From: Perognathus longimembris pacificus
Taxonomy: Eukaryota; Chordata; Mammalia; Rodentia; Heteromyidae
Assembly: GCF_023159225.1 (NCBI RefSeq)
Contig: NC_063175.1
Coordinates: forward strand, 3,560,255-3,624,254
DNA length: 64,000 nt
Direction of reading: 5' to 3'
The position numbers and the translations under genes were made by a program. This document shows, in pieces, positions 45,560-57,339 of the stretch. Within the stretch, counting starts at the first letter, position 1. Each line of letters begins with the position of its first letter. The notes beneath the pieces were generated by a model. That model searched no databases, had not been told where the DNA came from, and saw nothing but the letters and a program-made list of their open reading frames with translations.

Positions 45560-45785
45560 CAGGTACTGGGATTTGAACACAGGGCCTTGTACTCTCGCTT
45601 GGCTACTCAAGGCTAGTTAGTGCTCTACAACTTGAGCTACACTGGTCCTTCAAGCTATTTGCGGGTTAACTGGGGGTAAGAGTCTTAGAGACTTTTCTAC
45701 CTCAGCTGGTTGCAAATGTCCATCCTCTGATCTCAGCCTCCTCAGGAGCTAAGTGACAGGTGCAGGATTACATCAGCCCCCAGCT
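45560..45785 (-). mobile_element. B1-headed composite SINE
   Basis: GTACTGGGATTTGAACACAG, GTGCTCTACAACTTGAGCTA, TAACTGGGGGTAAGAGTCTT, CTGATCTCAGCCTCCTCAGG. Confidence 0.83.
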
Positions 45786-45789
45786 CCTA

Positions 45790-46200
45790 CTTTTTCAGTT
45801 TCATTTTCTTTTAAATCCACACCAAGGCTTGTGCCATAAAAACTAAACTCAACGACAGCCTCGCCCTGATGGGACCTAGCTAGTCACTCTGTAGGCAGGG
45901 ACAAACACTCTTCTCTTGTACCTCCCTAGCATCCCTTAGCCCTTCTCTTGCCTCTCAAGTTGCTCCTCTAGCATGATGCTCTGGCCTTCCTCCTCTTCCT
46001 GACTTCTGAATGGCTGGGCTATGGCCTACTTCTGCTTCTTTCTCTCCAGGGGTATTCCTGTTCTGGAAGCTTGCAGCTTTGGGGAGCACATCTATGGCAA
46101 TGACTCTTAACCTCATTTTTTCTCTCCTGAGCCAGGGACTTGTCTATGCAATCTCCTCCTTGTTAGAGCCACAGGTCTGATAAATGTCTCAGAATTAGCA
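45790..46200. other. Unassigned intergenic sequence
   Basis: Pyrimidine-rich unique-looking DNA; no gene seen. Confidence 0.4.
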
Positions 46201-46202
46201 GC

Positions 46203-46438
46203 TGGCTGGTGGTGGTTCAGGCCTGTAATTCTGGCTGGTCAGGAGGCTGAGATTTGAGGGTTACAGTTCAAAGTCAGGCTGGGTGGAAAAGTTTGTGAGA
46301 CTCATCTCCAATTAACAAGTAAAAAGCTGGAAGTGAACATGTGGATCAAATGGTAGAGTGCCAGCCTTGAGTGAAAAAGCTAAGGGACAGTGTCCTGGCC
46401 CAGAGTTCAAGCTCCAGTACCAGAGCAGGCATACACTC
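46203..46438 (+). mobile_element. B1-headed composite SINE
   Basis: Forward full-length copy: CTGGCTGGTGGTGGTTCAGG, GACTCATCTCCAATTAACAA, GTGGATCAAATGGTAGAGTG, AAGCTCCAGTACC. Its tail continues into the long CT microsatellite. Confidence 0.88.

Positions 46439-46443
<5 letters not shown>

Positions 46444-46529
<86 letters not shown>
46444..46529. repeat. (CT)n microsatellite, about 86 bp
   Basis: An uninterrupted CT run of about 43 units, the longest pure dinucleotide repeat in the window. Confidence 0.97.
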
Positions 46530-46533
<4 letters not shown>

Positions 46534-46534
46534 G

Positions 46535-48400
46535 TAACATGGCTACATGGAATGCTCAGTTCCCTCTAAGAACCTCTTTTCCCCCATTTCCTTATTTCAG
46601 ATAGTGGAGTCACTCTCCTTCTAGTGAATGGGCCAGAAGATTTCAAGTTCACATGATTGTGCTCTTTCCCTTCTTCTCTACAGCCAATGCACCAGCAAAT
46701 CTTAAACAGGAAATTATAGCTCAGATTTGTCTCTTCTTTCCATCTTGACTATCCATGTTAGTCTGAGCTGTCATCAATCTCACATGAATTTTGGAGGTAG
46801 AAAAACCTTTCCCCTTCATTTTGTCCCTTCTCGATCCATTTTCTCCACTTCTACTCCTCTGCTTAAAATTTCCTAGTGAATTCACATTAGATTTAGAATA
46901 AAATACAAATTCCTTACTCTAGTTTTTGTGTCTCCATTTGATCTGACTCTGGCTTTCCTTTCTGATATCATACCCACTTTCCAGGTATTCTGACCTACTT
47001 CCTGTTATTCAAACACAGACCTGGTCCTGAGCCTTTGTACTGGCTTCACCTTCTCCAGGATCATCCTGTATTCAAACCCATCCAATCCAAGCCCATTCCT
47101 CATTGTCCTACCTGTGATTTTATAGATCTCAAGTCCAAATGTTTGTTCTTAGTAAATGTTCAGCGTATTTGAACAACCCATTGACATAATTCTATGAAAT
47201 TTGGTCCGTGGTTGATTTGTACTTTAGTTATTTTTGAATAAAAACTATGCTTGGATAGATTTTCACAATTTAAAGCAGGATTAAAGTTGAGAGAAATAGG
47301 GATGAAATTACAAATACACAGGCAACACTTTAAAGGGGATTTGAGAAAGTTCCTGAGGCTGTAATAATATGATCATCTGGGCTCCTCCCCAATCCGCTCC
47401 AGCCTCTCACCCTCCCACTGTTGACAGGGCAGCAGGATTCTCAGAGAAAGTAATCCTCACTGGCCTACCAAACACAAGACTGAAACATGGGCACAAAGGA
47501 AGAACGCTTTCTATACTGGTTACACTTTGAGTAACAACTCACTCATGCAGCTCTACTATGTCCCCTTTCTTTTCCTGCATTTTAGTTTAATCTAAATCTG
47601 AATTATGATATTTTACTTAGTTCTTTTCGTGATAGAAGGAGCATTATCATATCTTTGATTTGTAGGAAAAAAATCACATCATCTCCACAATGATTGTGTG
47701 TTCTCTCTTCTTTGGTATGTCATTTAGACTTCAAGTCTCTCATATGGTCTTCCATCATTTTCTTTCTTATATATCTAATCTGGTTTATAATATATTTCTT
47801 AATTCATCAGTTCTCTCTCCAGTCAACTGTTCATTAAATTTTCTTTTTAATTCCAAGTAATATATTTTTTCACATATAATATTTCTAGATATTCTTTGCA
47901 AACACACTTGCCTTTTTCTTCTTAATATCTGGTTCCTGGTTTATAATTTATTTATTTCTGCATTTTATTTATTTTTGCTAATACTGGAGCTCGAATTAGG
48001 GTGTTGAGTTTGGCTTCTTTGCCCAGGACTGGCAGTCTGTATTTTAAACACAAATATCTTCAAGATTCTTTCCTGTTGTTCTACTAACTCTAGTTCTTAG
48101 ATGGGAGTGCTAGATGGGAGTGGTTCTTGAGAGTCTTTGTGGTACTTCATGTTCCAGATAAATTCTAATCTTTGTTTATGCCCTCCTCTGTAGTAGCTAC
48201 AGGTGCTCTTTGCTCTCGGGGTCCCACAGTCCTCAGGTTGTGTGGAAAGATTCCCACAAGAGCAGATCCGCTTGCTGTGGGTTTTCAGGACTGACTGCTT
48301 GTCCAGTTAGAGGGTTCTAGTTTCTGTTTTACAGATGTGGCAATGCCTTGACTTTCTATAGGGAACTTTTCTCAAACAGGTTAATGGTTTCATATCCTCC
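46535..48400. other. Unassigned intergenic sequence
   Basis: AT-rich, with a possible degraded composite-SINE trace near 47960-48030 (TGCTAATACTGGAGCTCGAA). No gene was seen. Confidence 0.4.
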
Positions 48401-48558
48401 CCCTTCTCTCCCCTTCTCCCTCCTCCCTCCTTCCCCTCCCTTTCCATCCTTCCCTTCCTTTCCCTTCCCTTCCCTTCCCTTCCCTTCCCTTCCCTTCCCT
48501 TCCCTTTCCTTTTCCCTTTCTCTTCCCTTCCCTTTCCTTTTTTCTTTCCTTCCTTTTT
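48400..48558. repeat. (CCCTT)n polypyrimidine tract
   Basis: Near-pure pyrimidine with about ten CCCTT units at 48452-48505. The 76-codon Pro/Ser/Phe-rich frame here is a repeat artefact. Confidence 0.93.
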
Positions 48559-48559
48559 A

Positions 48560-48720
48560 TGGTGGTATTGGAGACTGAACTCAGGACCTTCTAGAACTCT
48601 ACTACCTGAGGCAAGCCTCTGGGTTTTTTGTTTTGCCTTTTTTCAGCTAGAGTCTCATGCTTTTTTTTCTGGGCCAGACCTGGTCCTCCTGCCTTTCCTT
48701 CCCTGTGTAAACCGCATGTA
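48560..48720 (-). mobile_element. Diverged composite SINE
   Basis: GGTATTGGAGACTGAACTCAGG and CTAGAGTCTCATGC are right-arm and middle segments; the B1 arm is missing or unreadable. Confidence 0.5.
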
Positions 48721-48724
48721 CTTG

Positions 48725-49525
48725 ATGTTGTACCATTTGATATATGTGCATCAAGACCCCAACACCCTCATCCTGAAGTTTATATTGGATTCTAAGACAC
48801 TTTTCCATTCATTCTTTTTCATTCATTGCACATCGCTTTAAGTTGACTACTCATTTCCAGGCCCTGATTTATTTTGATTTCACAGATATTTATCAAACAC
48901 ATACTAATGTGCCAGGCATGATTATAAGCCCTACAGAGGTGGTAAGGAAGTAAATAAAATCATTGTCCTAAAGGATTTCACATTTAAGAGATTAGTTTTG
49001 TTCTCCTACCATCTAAATATCCGAATGATATTTTTGTTGTGTTTTCTCTGGCATGTTATGTTTGGTGCGTATGTCAATGGGAGCCAGAGGGGTCCTTCCA
49101 GAACCAGCTTGCCCTGTGTAATGCCCAGACTATCCTACCTCTCCCATGTGGGGCCTTGCAAAGTTGGGAGGATAGTAATGCTTCTAGTATGCCTTGAAGA
49201 TTATGAAGCTATTTCCTCTTTTTAACTAGAGAGGCAACCGAGTCTAATGAACTGTTAGAAATGTAGAGTCTGGAGCCTAAGTGCTCAGCTCAAATCCAGC
49301 TCAGCTATGGACTAGGTGTGGGGCTTTGGACAATGTCTTTCTGAACACTTCCGAGTCCTCATTTGGAAAGCAGCCCCATCAGAAGTATCTTCCACATATA
49401 CTTACAGAGAAGATCAAGGATTAAGGGGCTTAGACGAGCAGCTAGCACATATGTGCTTAGCCTGAACAAAACCCCATGTTTGATGCTAGCACCACCACTA
49501 CTACCACCAAAAAACCAAGTTTCAG
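48725..49525. other. Unassigned intergenic sequence
   Basis: No gene or named repeat recognised. Confidence 0.4.
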
Positions 49526-49526
49526 G

Positions 49527-49583
49527 TGGGTTCTAGTGGCTCATACCTATAATCCTAGCTAAGGCTCAAAATCAGGTTAGGCA

Positions 49584-49614
<31 letters not shown>

Positions 49615-49860
49615 GCCAGTCCTGGGGCTTGGACTCTGGGCCTGAGCACTGTCCCTGGCTTATTTTTGCTCAAGGCTAGCACTCTGCCACTTGAGCCACA
49701 GCGCCACTTCTGGCCATTTTCTGTATATGTGGTGCTGGGGAATCGAACCCAGGGCCTCATGTATATAAGGCAGGCACTCTTGCCACTAGGCCATATCCCC
49801 AGCCCCTAGACAAGAAATTTTGTGAGACTCTTTTCTCCAATCAACCAGCAAAAAAGCCAG
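49527..49860 (+). mobile_element. B1-headed composite SINE split by a younger SINE
   Basis: The left arm (GGTTCTAGTGGCTCATACCT) runs to about 49590 and resumes at 49808 (GAGACTCTTTTCTCCAATCAACC). Between them lies a complete dimeric SINE. Confidence 0.82.
49592..49806 (-). mobile_element. IDL-Geo-like dimeric SINE nested in a composite SINE
   Basis: Full-length reverse copy with a long T run, flanked by CAAGAAATTTT on both sides (about 49581 and 49811). Confidence 0.92.
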
Positions 49861-49864
49861 GTGA

Positions 49865-50920
49865 CTTAGCAAGATATCACCATGCTCTAAGGGGGTAAAA
49901 TTCTCAAGTCTTCATGAAAAAGAACCAGTAAATTAGGTTAGGATTTTTGTCATTTTCCAATGACTTGCCTGGTCTCTACATAAGGAATTTTAAATGCCAT
50001 AGAAGTAAACACTTTCTGTTTTACCCCCCACCCCCCACATTTCATTTAAAGGGAGTTCCCAGAGTTTGACTCTTGTGCTAAATGATTTCTTTGTAACAAA
50101 CTTCCTGTATTCTGTGTTGGTTTAGAAAGGGACAAGGGACAGTATGATCTTCTGGTGAATGAGGCTATCATAGAAATGAGGAACCATGCCAAATGTTTTA
50201 TTTAAGGTTATCATATAGTTATTTTAGATTTTAAGCCTCTTAATTTTTATCTTATTTGTAGCTCTATATTATATACAACTATAATATTAGTATGATACAA
50301 TAACCATATATAATTATAGTATATCTCTATATAATCAATAAATAAGATACAACTCTACATCTATAGCATAGCACTATACTAAATGTTTCAACTATGCATA
50401 GGTTTTTGTTTGCTGGTTTTCTGGCTTTTTTTAACTAGCCTCTTGACTTATTTTGCTTTGAGTGATTTATTATCAAAGGTCTAGAAACTGGCTACTTTAG
50501 CCTTAGGGTAATAAGTTTTCATATTATTTTACTTTTGGCTAATCAAAATAGAGTAGAAATTCCACACAATGGCTCTGCATGCATCTGTGCTATACCAGAT
50601 GTGTTTATTTCACACATATTGTTGAGTGTCACTCATTCTGATTCTGGCAGAAATGAACATATCCAAGTGTCTGTTTTATAGGGTAAAGTGATTTTGTATG
50701 ACCGTATTTAAAAATACACATAAAATGTTTCCATTACTCTAGGTAATGTGACTTATCCTTCCATTTTTACTTAAGCTTTCCTTCTTTTAGTCTTCTGTGT
50801 AAAGTCAATGATCTCCCTTCCTTAATATGGTTAGGTAAGAAACTAAATTAAGTATGAAGAGCTTTAAGCAGAATAAATTGAGAAACATTGCAATTACTCA
50901 TGTTTAAATGAAATAGCATA
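49865..50920. other. Unassigned AT-rich intergenic sequence
   Basis: A C-rich CCCCCCACCCCCC patch at about 50024-50037 and an A/T-rich patch at 50250-50390. No gene was seen. Confidence 0.4.
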
Positions 50921-50921
50921 A

Positions 50922-50981
50922 TTCTCTCTCTCTCTCTTTCTCTCCCCCTCTCTCTCTCTGTCTCTCTCTCTCTCTCTCACA
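50922..50981. repeat. (CT)n microsatellite, interrupted
   Basis: CT run with TTTC, CCCC and TG interruptions. Confidence 0.94.
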
Positions 50982-51369
50982 GAGTTCTTGATAGTCAAGG
51001 CTGTTTTCGACCCTGTCTCACTCTCTGGTCACCTGCTCGCCTCCTCGCCCCCAGCATACCGTAGGAGTTCTGTCTTAATACACTTGGGAAAAAACCAGTT
51101 CTTCACTCCAGTTCACTTCCAATGCTTCTGGCAGAACCTGGGCCAAGGTCAGGGCAGGCAGTAATTTTCCACTCACACTGGACATAAATGTGGCTGGAAT
51201 GTGGGGACCAAGAGTACTCAGCTAGTCCTGCTCAGGAGTATGTGGGGAACAGTGGTTGACCCAGACAAGGAGCCAAGTAAATATTGACTGAAGGAGTAAA
51301 ACGTGAATTGATAAATGAATAGAAGAAACGATACCACAGTTTGAATAACATAACCTAGAGTTAAGTTTT

Positions 51370-51445
51370 GTTTGTGACAGAAGGTAGCTATGTAACCCAG
51401 CCTGGCTTGGAATTTGCCATCCTCCTGCCTCGGACTCCTGAATGT
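51370..51445 (-). mobile_element. B1 fragment
   Basis: GACAGAAGGTAGCTATGTAA, CCCAGCCTGGCTTGGAATTT and CTGCCTCGGACTCCTGAATG. Confidence 0.7.
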
Positions 51446-51496
51446 CTTCAATTAGAAGAAACCAAGGGCTGGTTTTCATCTCTATCATTTCTTCTT

Positions 51497-51731
51497 TTTT
51501 TTTTTTAACTTTATTTATTTATTTATTTATTTATTTTTGGCCAGTCCTGGGCTTTGGACTCAGGGCCTGAGCACTATCCCTGGCTTCTTCCCTCTCAAGG
51601 CTAGCACTCTGCCACCTGAGCCACAGTGCCCCTTCTGGCCGTTTTCCATATATGTGGTGCTGGGGACTCGAACCGAGAGCTTCATGTGTTGGAGGCAAGC
51701 ACTCTTGCCACTAGGCCATATTCCCAGCCTC
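51497..51731 (-). mobile_element. IDL-Geo-like dimeric SINE
   Basis: Reverse copy with an (ATTT)n-expanded tail at 51511-51537, flanked by CATTTCTTCTT at 51486-51496 and 51732-51742. Confidence 0.92.
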
Positions 51732-51902
51732 CATTTCTTCTTATTTCAGTAGAAATGACATTCTCTGCAGAGGAAAGCTTCAGGTGTTTGGATTCTGCCT
51801 TATCAAGGGAGTCCATTCTCACCTCCCTCTGCATAGTCTTTTCTCTTGGGAAATAAGTGAACAACAAAACTTCCTCTTGATTATGCAATCCCTGGTTTGA
51901 GG

Positions 51903-51903
<1 letters not shown>

Positions 51904-51951
<48 letters not shown>
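51904..51951. repeat. (GT)n microsatellite
   Basis: An uninterrupted GT run of about 23 units. Confidence 0.96.
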
Positions 51952-51952
<1 letters not shown>

Positions 51953-51954
51953 GT

Positions 51955-52370
51955 TTCAGATGAATTCTGGTGATTGGGACTGGATGGGGTGGGAAGTAAA
52001 GGGGCTGGAGGTGACTGCACTGACAGACAGCCGTGAACAAGGAGGCTTCCATGAGCAAAGAGCAGAAGGGAGTGGGGAGAGGGCGCTCATGAATACACAT
52101 GAACCGTGCTGCAGCCCCCATCCAAGGCTACTTGGAGAAGCTTCTGTTGGCAGCTCCTGGCCCCACGGCCATCAAAGCAGCCTCAGGAAACAAAACACAG
52201 ACGCTGGAGTATGTCTCCTGGTCTCTGAAGGGAAGTTCTGCTTTGGTTCTAATTGTCCCCGCCCTGTGGAACATTTTCTTTTGGCTTAGAACCAGAACAG
52301 CTTATTATTGACAAAGTGTCCTTTCTGCCACTCCCCCCACTGCCTGCGTCCCTTCCCTTCCCTTTCTCTT
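51955..52370. other. Unassigned intergenic sequence
   Basis: Two overlapping plus-strand frames (109 and 70 codons) show no domain. No repeat recognised. Confidence 0.4.
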
Positions 52371-52377
52371 TGAGGTG

Positions 52378-52446
52378 CTGAAAACCAAACCCAGGGGCTA
52401 GCACATGCTAGGCAAGTGGCCTACCACTGAGCTACATCTCCAGCCC
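52378..52446 (-). mobile_element. ID-like SINE monomer
   Basis: Reverse: AAAACCAAACCCAGGGGCTA, GCACATGCTAGGCAAGTGGC and TACCACTGAGCTACATCTCC, close to a standard rodent ID. Confidence 0.78.
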
Positions 52447-52774
52447 TTCCAAAGTGTTTTCAACGAAACTTAGTTGCACTGTGTGTTGTTCTCATCCTTT
52501 TTCAGAAGACAAATATCTGCCCTCATAATTGGACAGCAAGGTGTGTGCATGGTCCCCAGAGAGCCCCAGCATGTGTGTGAGCATGTGAGTGTCATCTCTT
52601 CTCCATACTTGACTACTCTGTTACCATAAAGATGATGCACAGAGAAGTGACAGTTAGGAAGTACATTTTAAAAAGATGTCAGACACCATTTAGATGTTAA
52701 TAGTGGTGAGTTAACTTATTCTGAAAGCTTTAATGTAAATTTTAGAGGTTGAGTTTTTCAAAAAGATTTCAGAG

Positions 52775-53110
52775 TGTTACATATTAGTTATTCTAGGGGT
52801 TTATCATTATGACATTTCCATATGGACCAACAGTATACTCTATCAAATATATTCTATCACTGTCTCCACTCTCTTTCCTCCTTAAAACAATTTCAACAGG
52901 GTTCATTCATTGTTCTATGTTTATATATACATATAAAGTATTTCAACCATATTCACACTCTTGTATCCTATTGGCCCTTTCACCTCCTGTTAGTATCCAC
53001 CCCGCCGCATGACAGTTTTACTTCCCTATTATTTATTTTTCTCAGTTTTAGTGTATATTAATTGTACAGAAGGGTTCACCATAGTAGAAATTGAGATTTT
53101 AATGTAGATG
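52775..53110 (-). mobile_element. Probable L1 3' UTR fragment
   Basis: CCTTAAAACAATTTCAACAGGGTTCATTCATTG with repeated CACCTCC-type stretches resembles a reversed L1 3' UTR like that at 13.2-13.5 kb. Confidence 0.5.
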
Positions 53111-53164
53111 TTATGTATTGATATATCATCAATGATTTAAATGACTACACACTTTTTTGGTTGG

Positions 53165-53370
53165 TCAGGTTGGTCAGGTTAGAAGCGTGCACGTGCCGCT
53201 TCTAAGGTTTGCACTCAAAGCCTGGGTGCTGTCCCTGGCTTTGGGGCGTGGTTAATTGGAGATAGGAGTCTCATGGACTTTCCTGCTCAGCTTAGCTTCA
53301 AACCACAATACTCAGATCTCAACCTCCTGAGTAGTTGGGATTACAGATGTGAGCCACTGGCACCCAGATT
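53165..53370 (-). mobile_element. B1-headed composite SINE with a small duplication
   Basis: GTTAATTGGAGATAGGAGTC and GTAGTTGGGATTACAGATGT. The right arm has a duplicated GGTTGGTCA and a short inverted GAAGCG/CGCTTC around 53185-53205. Confidence 0.75.
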
Positions 53371-53379
53371 TTAAAGAAC

Positions 53380-54530
53380 ATAACTTTAAAATACTGAGGG
53401 AAAGGTCAAAGTGCAAATGTCCAAAGCCACAATGGTCATTGTAGAACAAGATTATAATCTTTCATATAATCTGAGTGTTTTACTAAATGCATTCTGGTGG
53501 TTAAGTAATATCGACCTGAGAATAGAACCTAATACATATTTTTGAGGTACTATAAATCTGTCTATCCCTTCCTTAGTTAATAGTAGGGGATATGTTGAAG
53601 TAACCAGAACATACGGTCTGGTCTGCACACATGCTGTTTGGTACCTGGAAGTATGCTAGCAACTGCCAAAGCCATAAAGAATTCCTGATTGGTTGCCTGA
53701 GGGCACTGATTTTTAAGATGTCTATTGTAAAAGACTTGCTTTCATAATGCCAATTTTACAAATGCAGCACAAAGACGCGTTTTGTTTTTGTAATATGCAG
53801 AATTCAAAATTCATAGTTCTAAAGCACCAGAACTGGTAATCATATAAATGCCATCCTCTATTACTCACTGGTCACACGTTTCACATTGCTTTTTTCTCCT
53901 GCAATGAGTAGTCTTTCTTTTTCTTTTCTTTTCTTACCCAAGGCTAGGACTGGAACTCAGTATCTGATGCTTTCGCTCATTGGCTGGTGTTCTACCACCC
54001 AAGCCACACCTTCAACCCTGGTATCTTCAGAAAGTCATAATGTCTTACTGAGAGGTTTTAGTAAACTATTTCACTGTGATATTACGTTTCAAACCCGTTC
54101 TCCTTCAGTTTCCAAACAGCTCCTCTTTCAGCTACAAAGCAATCTACCCAGCTGCCACAGCACAAAGCTCCTCAAGTTTTCCTTTAACCCCTTTGCGGTC
54201 CTCACCCTAGCCCTGCCCTCTTATCTCTCCTGGAGGACCAGACTAAGATGCTGCAAGAGCCTTGAAAGTGTCCACCTTAGGGTAGAGTTGAATCCCCCAG
54301 ACTGAGGAATGAAAGGGTGCTGAGGTGTCAGGGCCAGTCCAGCACCTGTTTCCATGTAACACCCTTATGGGACGGGCCTTGAGGCTGGCAAAGCCAGGAT
54401 GAAGCTAGCCAAGGTTGCCATGCAGAAGCACATGCTGGGCTGGAGTCCGCTGGCAGAGGTGCATCAGGAGCGAATGAGGCTAATATTGAGTGGGAAAACA
54501 TTAAACAAAGTCATATTTTCTTTTTAGCCA
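53380..54530. other. Unassigned intergenic sequence
   Basis: A 139-codon plus-strand frame at 53886-54305 has no domain; its start overlaps a short ID-like trace (GACTGGAACTCAGTATCTGA). No gene is claimed. Confidence 0.4.
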
Positions 54531-54539
54531 TGTTACCGG

Positions 54540-54735
54540 TTCTGCAAGTCCTCATTTATCCTTTTTTTTCTTCTTTTATGGATCTGAATTTCCATCTGAT
54601 GTCATTTGCCTTTGTCTGAATTTACATTTAGCATTTCTTTCAGCACAGCTATGTGGTGGGGTGTTTTTGGTTTTTTTTTCAGCTTTACTTTGTCAGAAAA
54701 GGTTTTTCACCTTAATGCTGCTGATTTTGTTTTTC
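54540..54735 (-). mobile_element. Possible old L1 fragment
   Basis: CATTTCTTTCAGCACAGCTA and AGCTTTACTTTGTCAGAAAAGG resemble a conserved L1 ORF2 segment in reverse. Weak. Confidence 0.35.
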
Positions 54736-54989
54736 TTCTTCTTCAGTGCTAGGGATCTGACCCACAGACTTGCAGAACTCTACTGCTGTGCTGCATTCCC
54801 TGCCTCTTTTAGCTTTTGCATAGTGTTCAGCAGGTACAGGGTGCTAGGTTAATAGAGTTTTGTTTGTTTCCTTTGGTATCTTTTGTCATTTAATCATCTT
54901 GCTTCATTGTCCTCCACCTTCTATAGTCTATCATAGGAAGTCTTGTGGTAATCTTACATTTCTTCCTCTGCATGTTTTTGTTTTGTTTT

Positions 54990-55480
54990 GCTTTTTTCTG
55001 ATTTCTTTTCAGATTTTCTCTTTAGGATTCTTTTTGTTGTTGTTGTTCCTCTGCATTTGTTCACCCTTCCTCCTTTCATTCCCATATGCCACCTTTGTCC
55101 CCCACTCCTACCCCAAATAGTATTTGTTTTGATAAACAGTACTTTAGTTATTCAGAGGAGCATTTGGGTTCTCCCTTAATGATGTGTTTCTTTCAGTCAG
55201 CTTGTTTATGTGTAAATGCATTGAGCCCTGTCTAGGTTATCATGTCTAGTTGTATTTTAGATTTAGGTTCCACAGATGAGAGAAAATATGTGCTATGATG
55301 AGAGAAAACGTGCCTTTTGTCTCTCTGAGACTGGCTTACTTCACTTAACATGATCTGTTCTAGGTCCATCCATTTCCCTGCAAATGACATAACATTATTC
55401 TTTCTAATGGATGAGTAAAATTCTGTTGTGTATATGTAGCAAATTTTCTTGATCTACTCATCTGTTGTAGGATGAAGCAA
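54990..55480 (-). mobile_element. L1 3' end, reverse
   Basis: CTGGCTTACTTCACTTAACA, GGTCCATCCATTTCCCTGCA, TGAGTAAAATTCTGTTGTGT and GATCTACTCATCTGTTGTAG match the L1 3'/ORF2-end segment seen at 1.8-2.0 kb. Confidence 0.8.
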
Positions 55481-55751
55481 TTAACATGGATACAGTTTTA
55501 AAAGCAAGTTTATTAGGATATACTTTGAAATTTTCCTGTATCTGCATTTAATATAGTCTTTCTTTGGTATATGGAATGTATTTATAAGGGAAGTCTTAAG
55601 GTCTTTGTCTTCATGTTAAACATTACTCTATTACTAAGGTCAGGCCTCTTGTTTACTAATTATATCAGGGATTATTTTTATTACTCTATTTTTCTCCTGA
55701 TTATTAGTCATATTTCCCATTTCTGTGTCTGTCTGATAATTTTTTTAGCTT

Positions 55752-55830
55752 GGTATGTGGTTTGGGGGATAGAACCTAGGCCTTGTTCATGTGAAGCAAA
55801 CATTCCACCACTGAGCCAGGGTCCCCAGAA
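55752..55830 (-). mobile_element. ID-like SINE monomer
   Basis: GGGGGATAGAACCTAGGCCT, TGTGAAGCAAACATTCCACC and ACTGAGCCAGGGTCCCCAG. Confidence 0.68.
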
Positions 55831-55844
55831 TATATATGCCTTGT

Positions 55845-56070
55845 GTGTGCCAGTAGTGGAGCTTGAACTCAGAACTTCATGCTTTTGCTTGTCTTTTTTG
55901 TTTAAAGTTAGTGTTTTGCCATTTGAGTCACACCTCTACTCCAGCTTTTTTACTAGATAATAGGTAAGAATCACTCAAACTTTTCTTCTGCCTGGGCTAG
56001 CTTTGAACTGCTCAGACATCAGCCCCTTGAGTAGCTAGGATTACAGGCATGAGTCACCACCACCTGACTT
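55845..56070 (-). mobile_element. B1-headed composite SINE
   Basis: AGTGGAGCTTGAACTCAGAA, TTTGCCATTTGAGTCACACC and GTAGCTAGGATTACAGGCAT. Confidence 0.83.
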
Positions 56071-56074
56071 TGCC

Positions 56075-57200
56075 TACTGTCAAAAATTGCATTCATTTAA
56101 AGTGTGTTAGGTATTGTTCAGACATACTGTTAAACCTTTGCAGAAATCTGGTCCTTTTGTGACTTATTTTAAATTTTGTTAGAGTGCATTCGGATCACCT
56201 TTCAGTCTATAGTTATTTTATCTTGGCTACAGAAGAGTATACCAATGCTTCATGTACCACAAAATTTCTCACTCCAACTGATGAGAGCAAGAATTATTTC
56301 TGGCTCATATGAGCTTAAAGAATTGTTTGACCAGTAGCTCTTTCCTTACACACCCACAGAATAACATTTGGCCAGAGGCCATTTCAAACTTCTGGCATTT
56401 CATCTCTTTGTAACTCTTTTATCTCTAACACCTTTCTCACAATTCTAGATGCCTCAGCCTCCTAGGACTTCAAGTTCTATCTCTTCAATCCAATGGGACT
56501 GACACATGTTGAACTCCTGTTAGAAGAGTAACTCCATTTAAGCAAGAAGCTGGGGCAATCATAGGTGTCTGAGAACCTTCCTCTCCTCTTAAGTTTCAAA
56601 GTCCTGATTGTCTCCTAGTCAATGGGCCTAACCATTGATTTCTATATATTTGCTGAATTTTCTAGTGATGAGAGAATAATTTCCATAATGGCAATCCTTT
56701 CTGGGTAGACACAGAAGTCTCCTGTAATGGGTTTTTATATTTGCTTATCTAGAGCCCCAGACATTGACCATATTTATGGGAATTCTTGGCTTAGGATTTC
56801 CACACCATGTGGTACTGCAAATGTGGAACCCACATTCATGCCCAACTAACTTGTGATTCCATTACTTTCCCCGTAGAACCACCTCCAAGCAGATGGCAAG
56901 CATTTTTATATAGCCTTTCTGTGACCATTGGTAATATTTTTCTAAGCCTATTTTTTTAACTAGCTGCCCTCTGCAAACCCAGCTTTTTTAGTGGGATCTT
57001 GGTATCAGCTTCACATCTTGAACAATATGAGTCCACATTTCTTGCTCTGGTGGGAATATTAAAACTCAATTCCTGACCCTTATATCATTATATTGTAGAG
57101 TCTGTGCATATTTGATTTTAGATAGTTGGAATATTCTAGATAATTTAGTTGAACATCTCTGGCTTGTGATTCTAATTTAATGTTGATATTAACATTGACA
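56075..57200. other. Unassigned intergenic sequence
   Basis: Unique-looking DNA without gene or named repeat. Confidence 0.4.
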
Positions 57201-57204
57201 CTAA

Positions 57205-57335
57205 ATGTTTGATTGTGTTGGTATATGCCTATAATCCCAGAATTTGGGAGGCTGAGGCCAGAGGATATGAGTTCGACAGCCTGGGCTTTATAAGAAGACC
57301 TTATCTTTAAGAAAAAAAATCCTCCTCCCTAAACA
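57205..57335 (+). mobile_element. B1 SINE
   Basis: Forward B1: GTTGGTATATGCCTATAATC, TTGGGAGGCTGAGGCCAGAG, AGCCTGGGCTTTATAAGAAG and an A-rich tail. Confidence 0.8.
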
Positions 57336-57339
57336 AAGA

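Noticed and set aside
53886..54305. 139-codon plus-strand open frame
   Set aside because: Begins in SINE-like sequence; no domain and no supporting splice sites.
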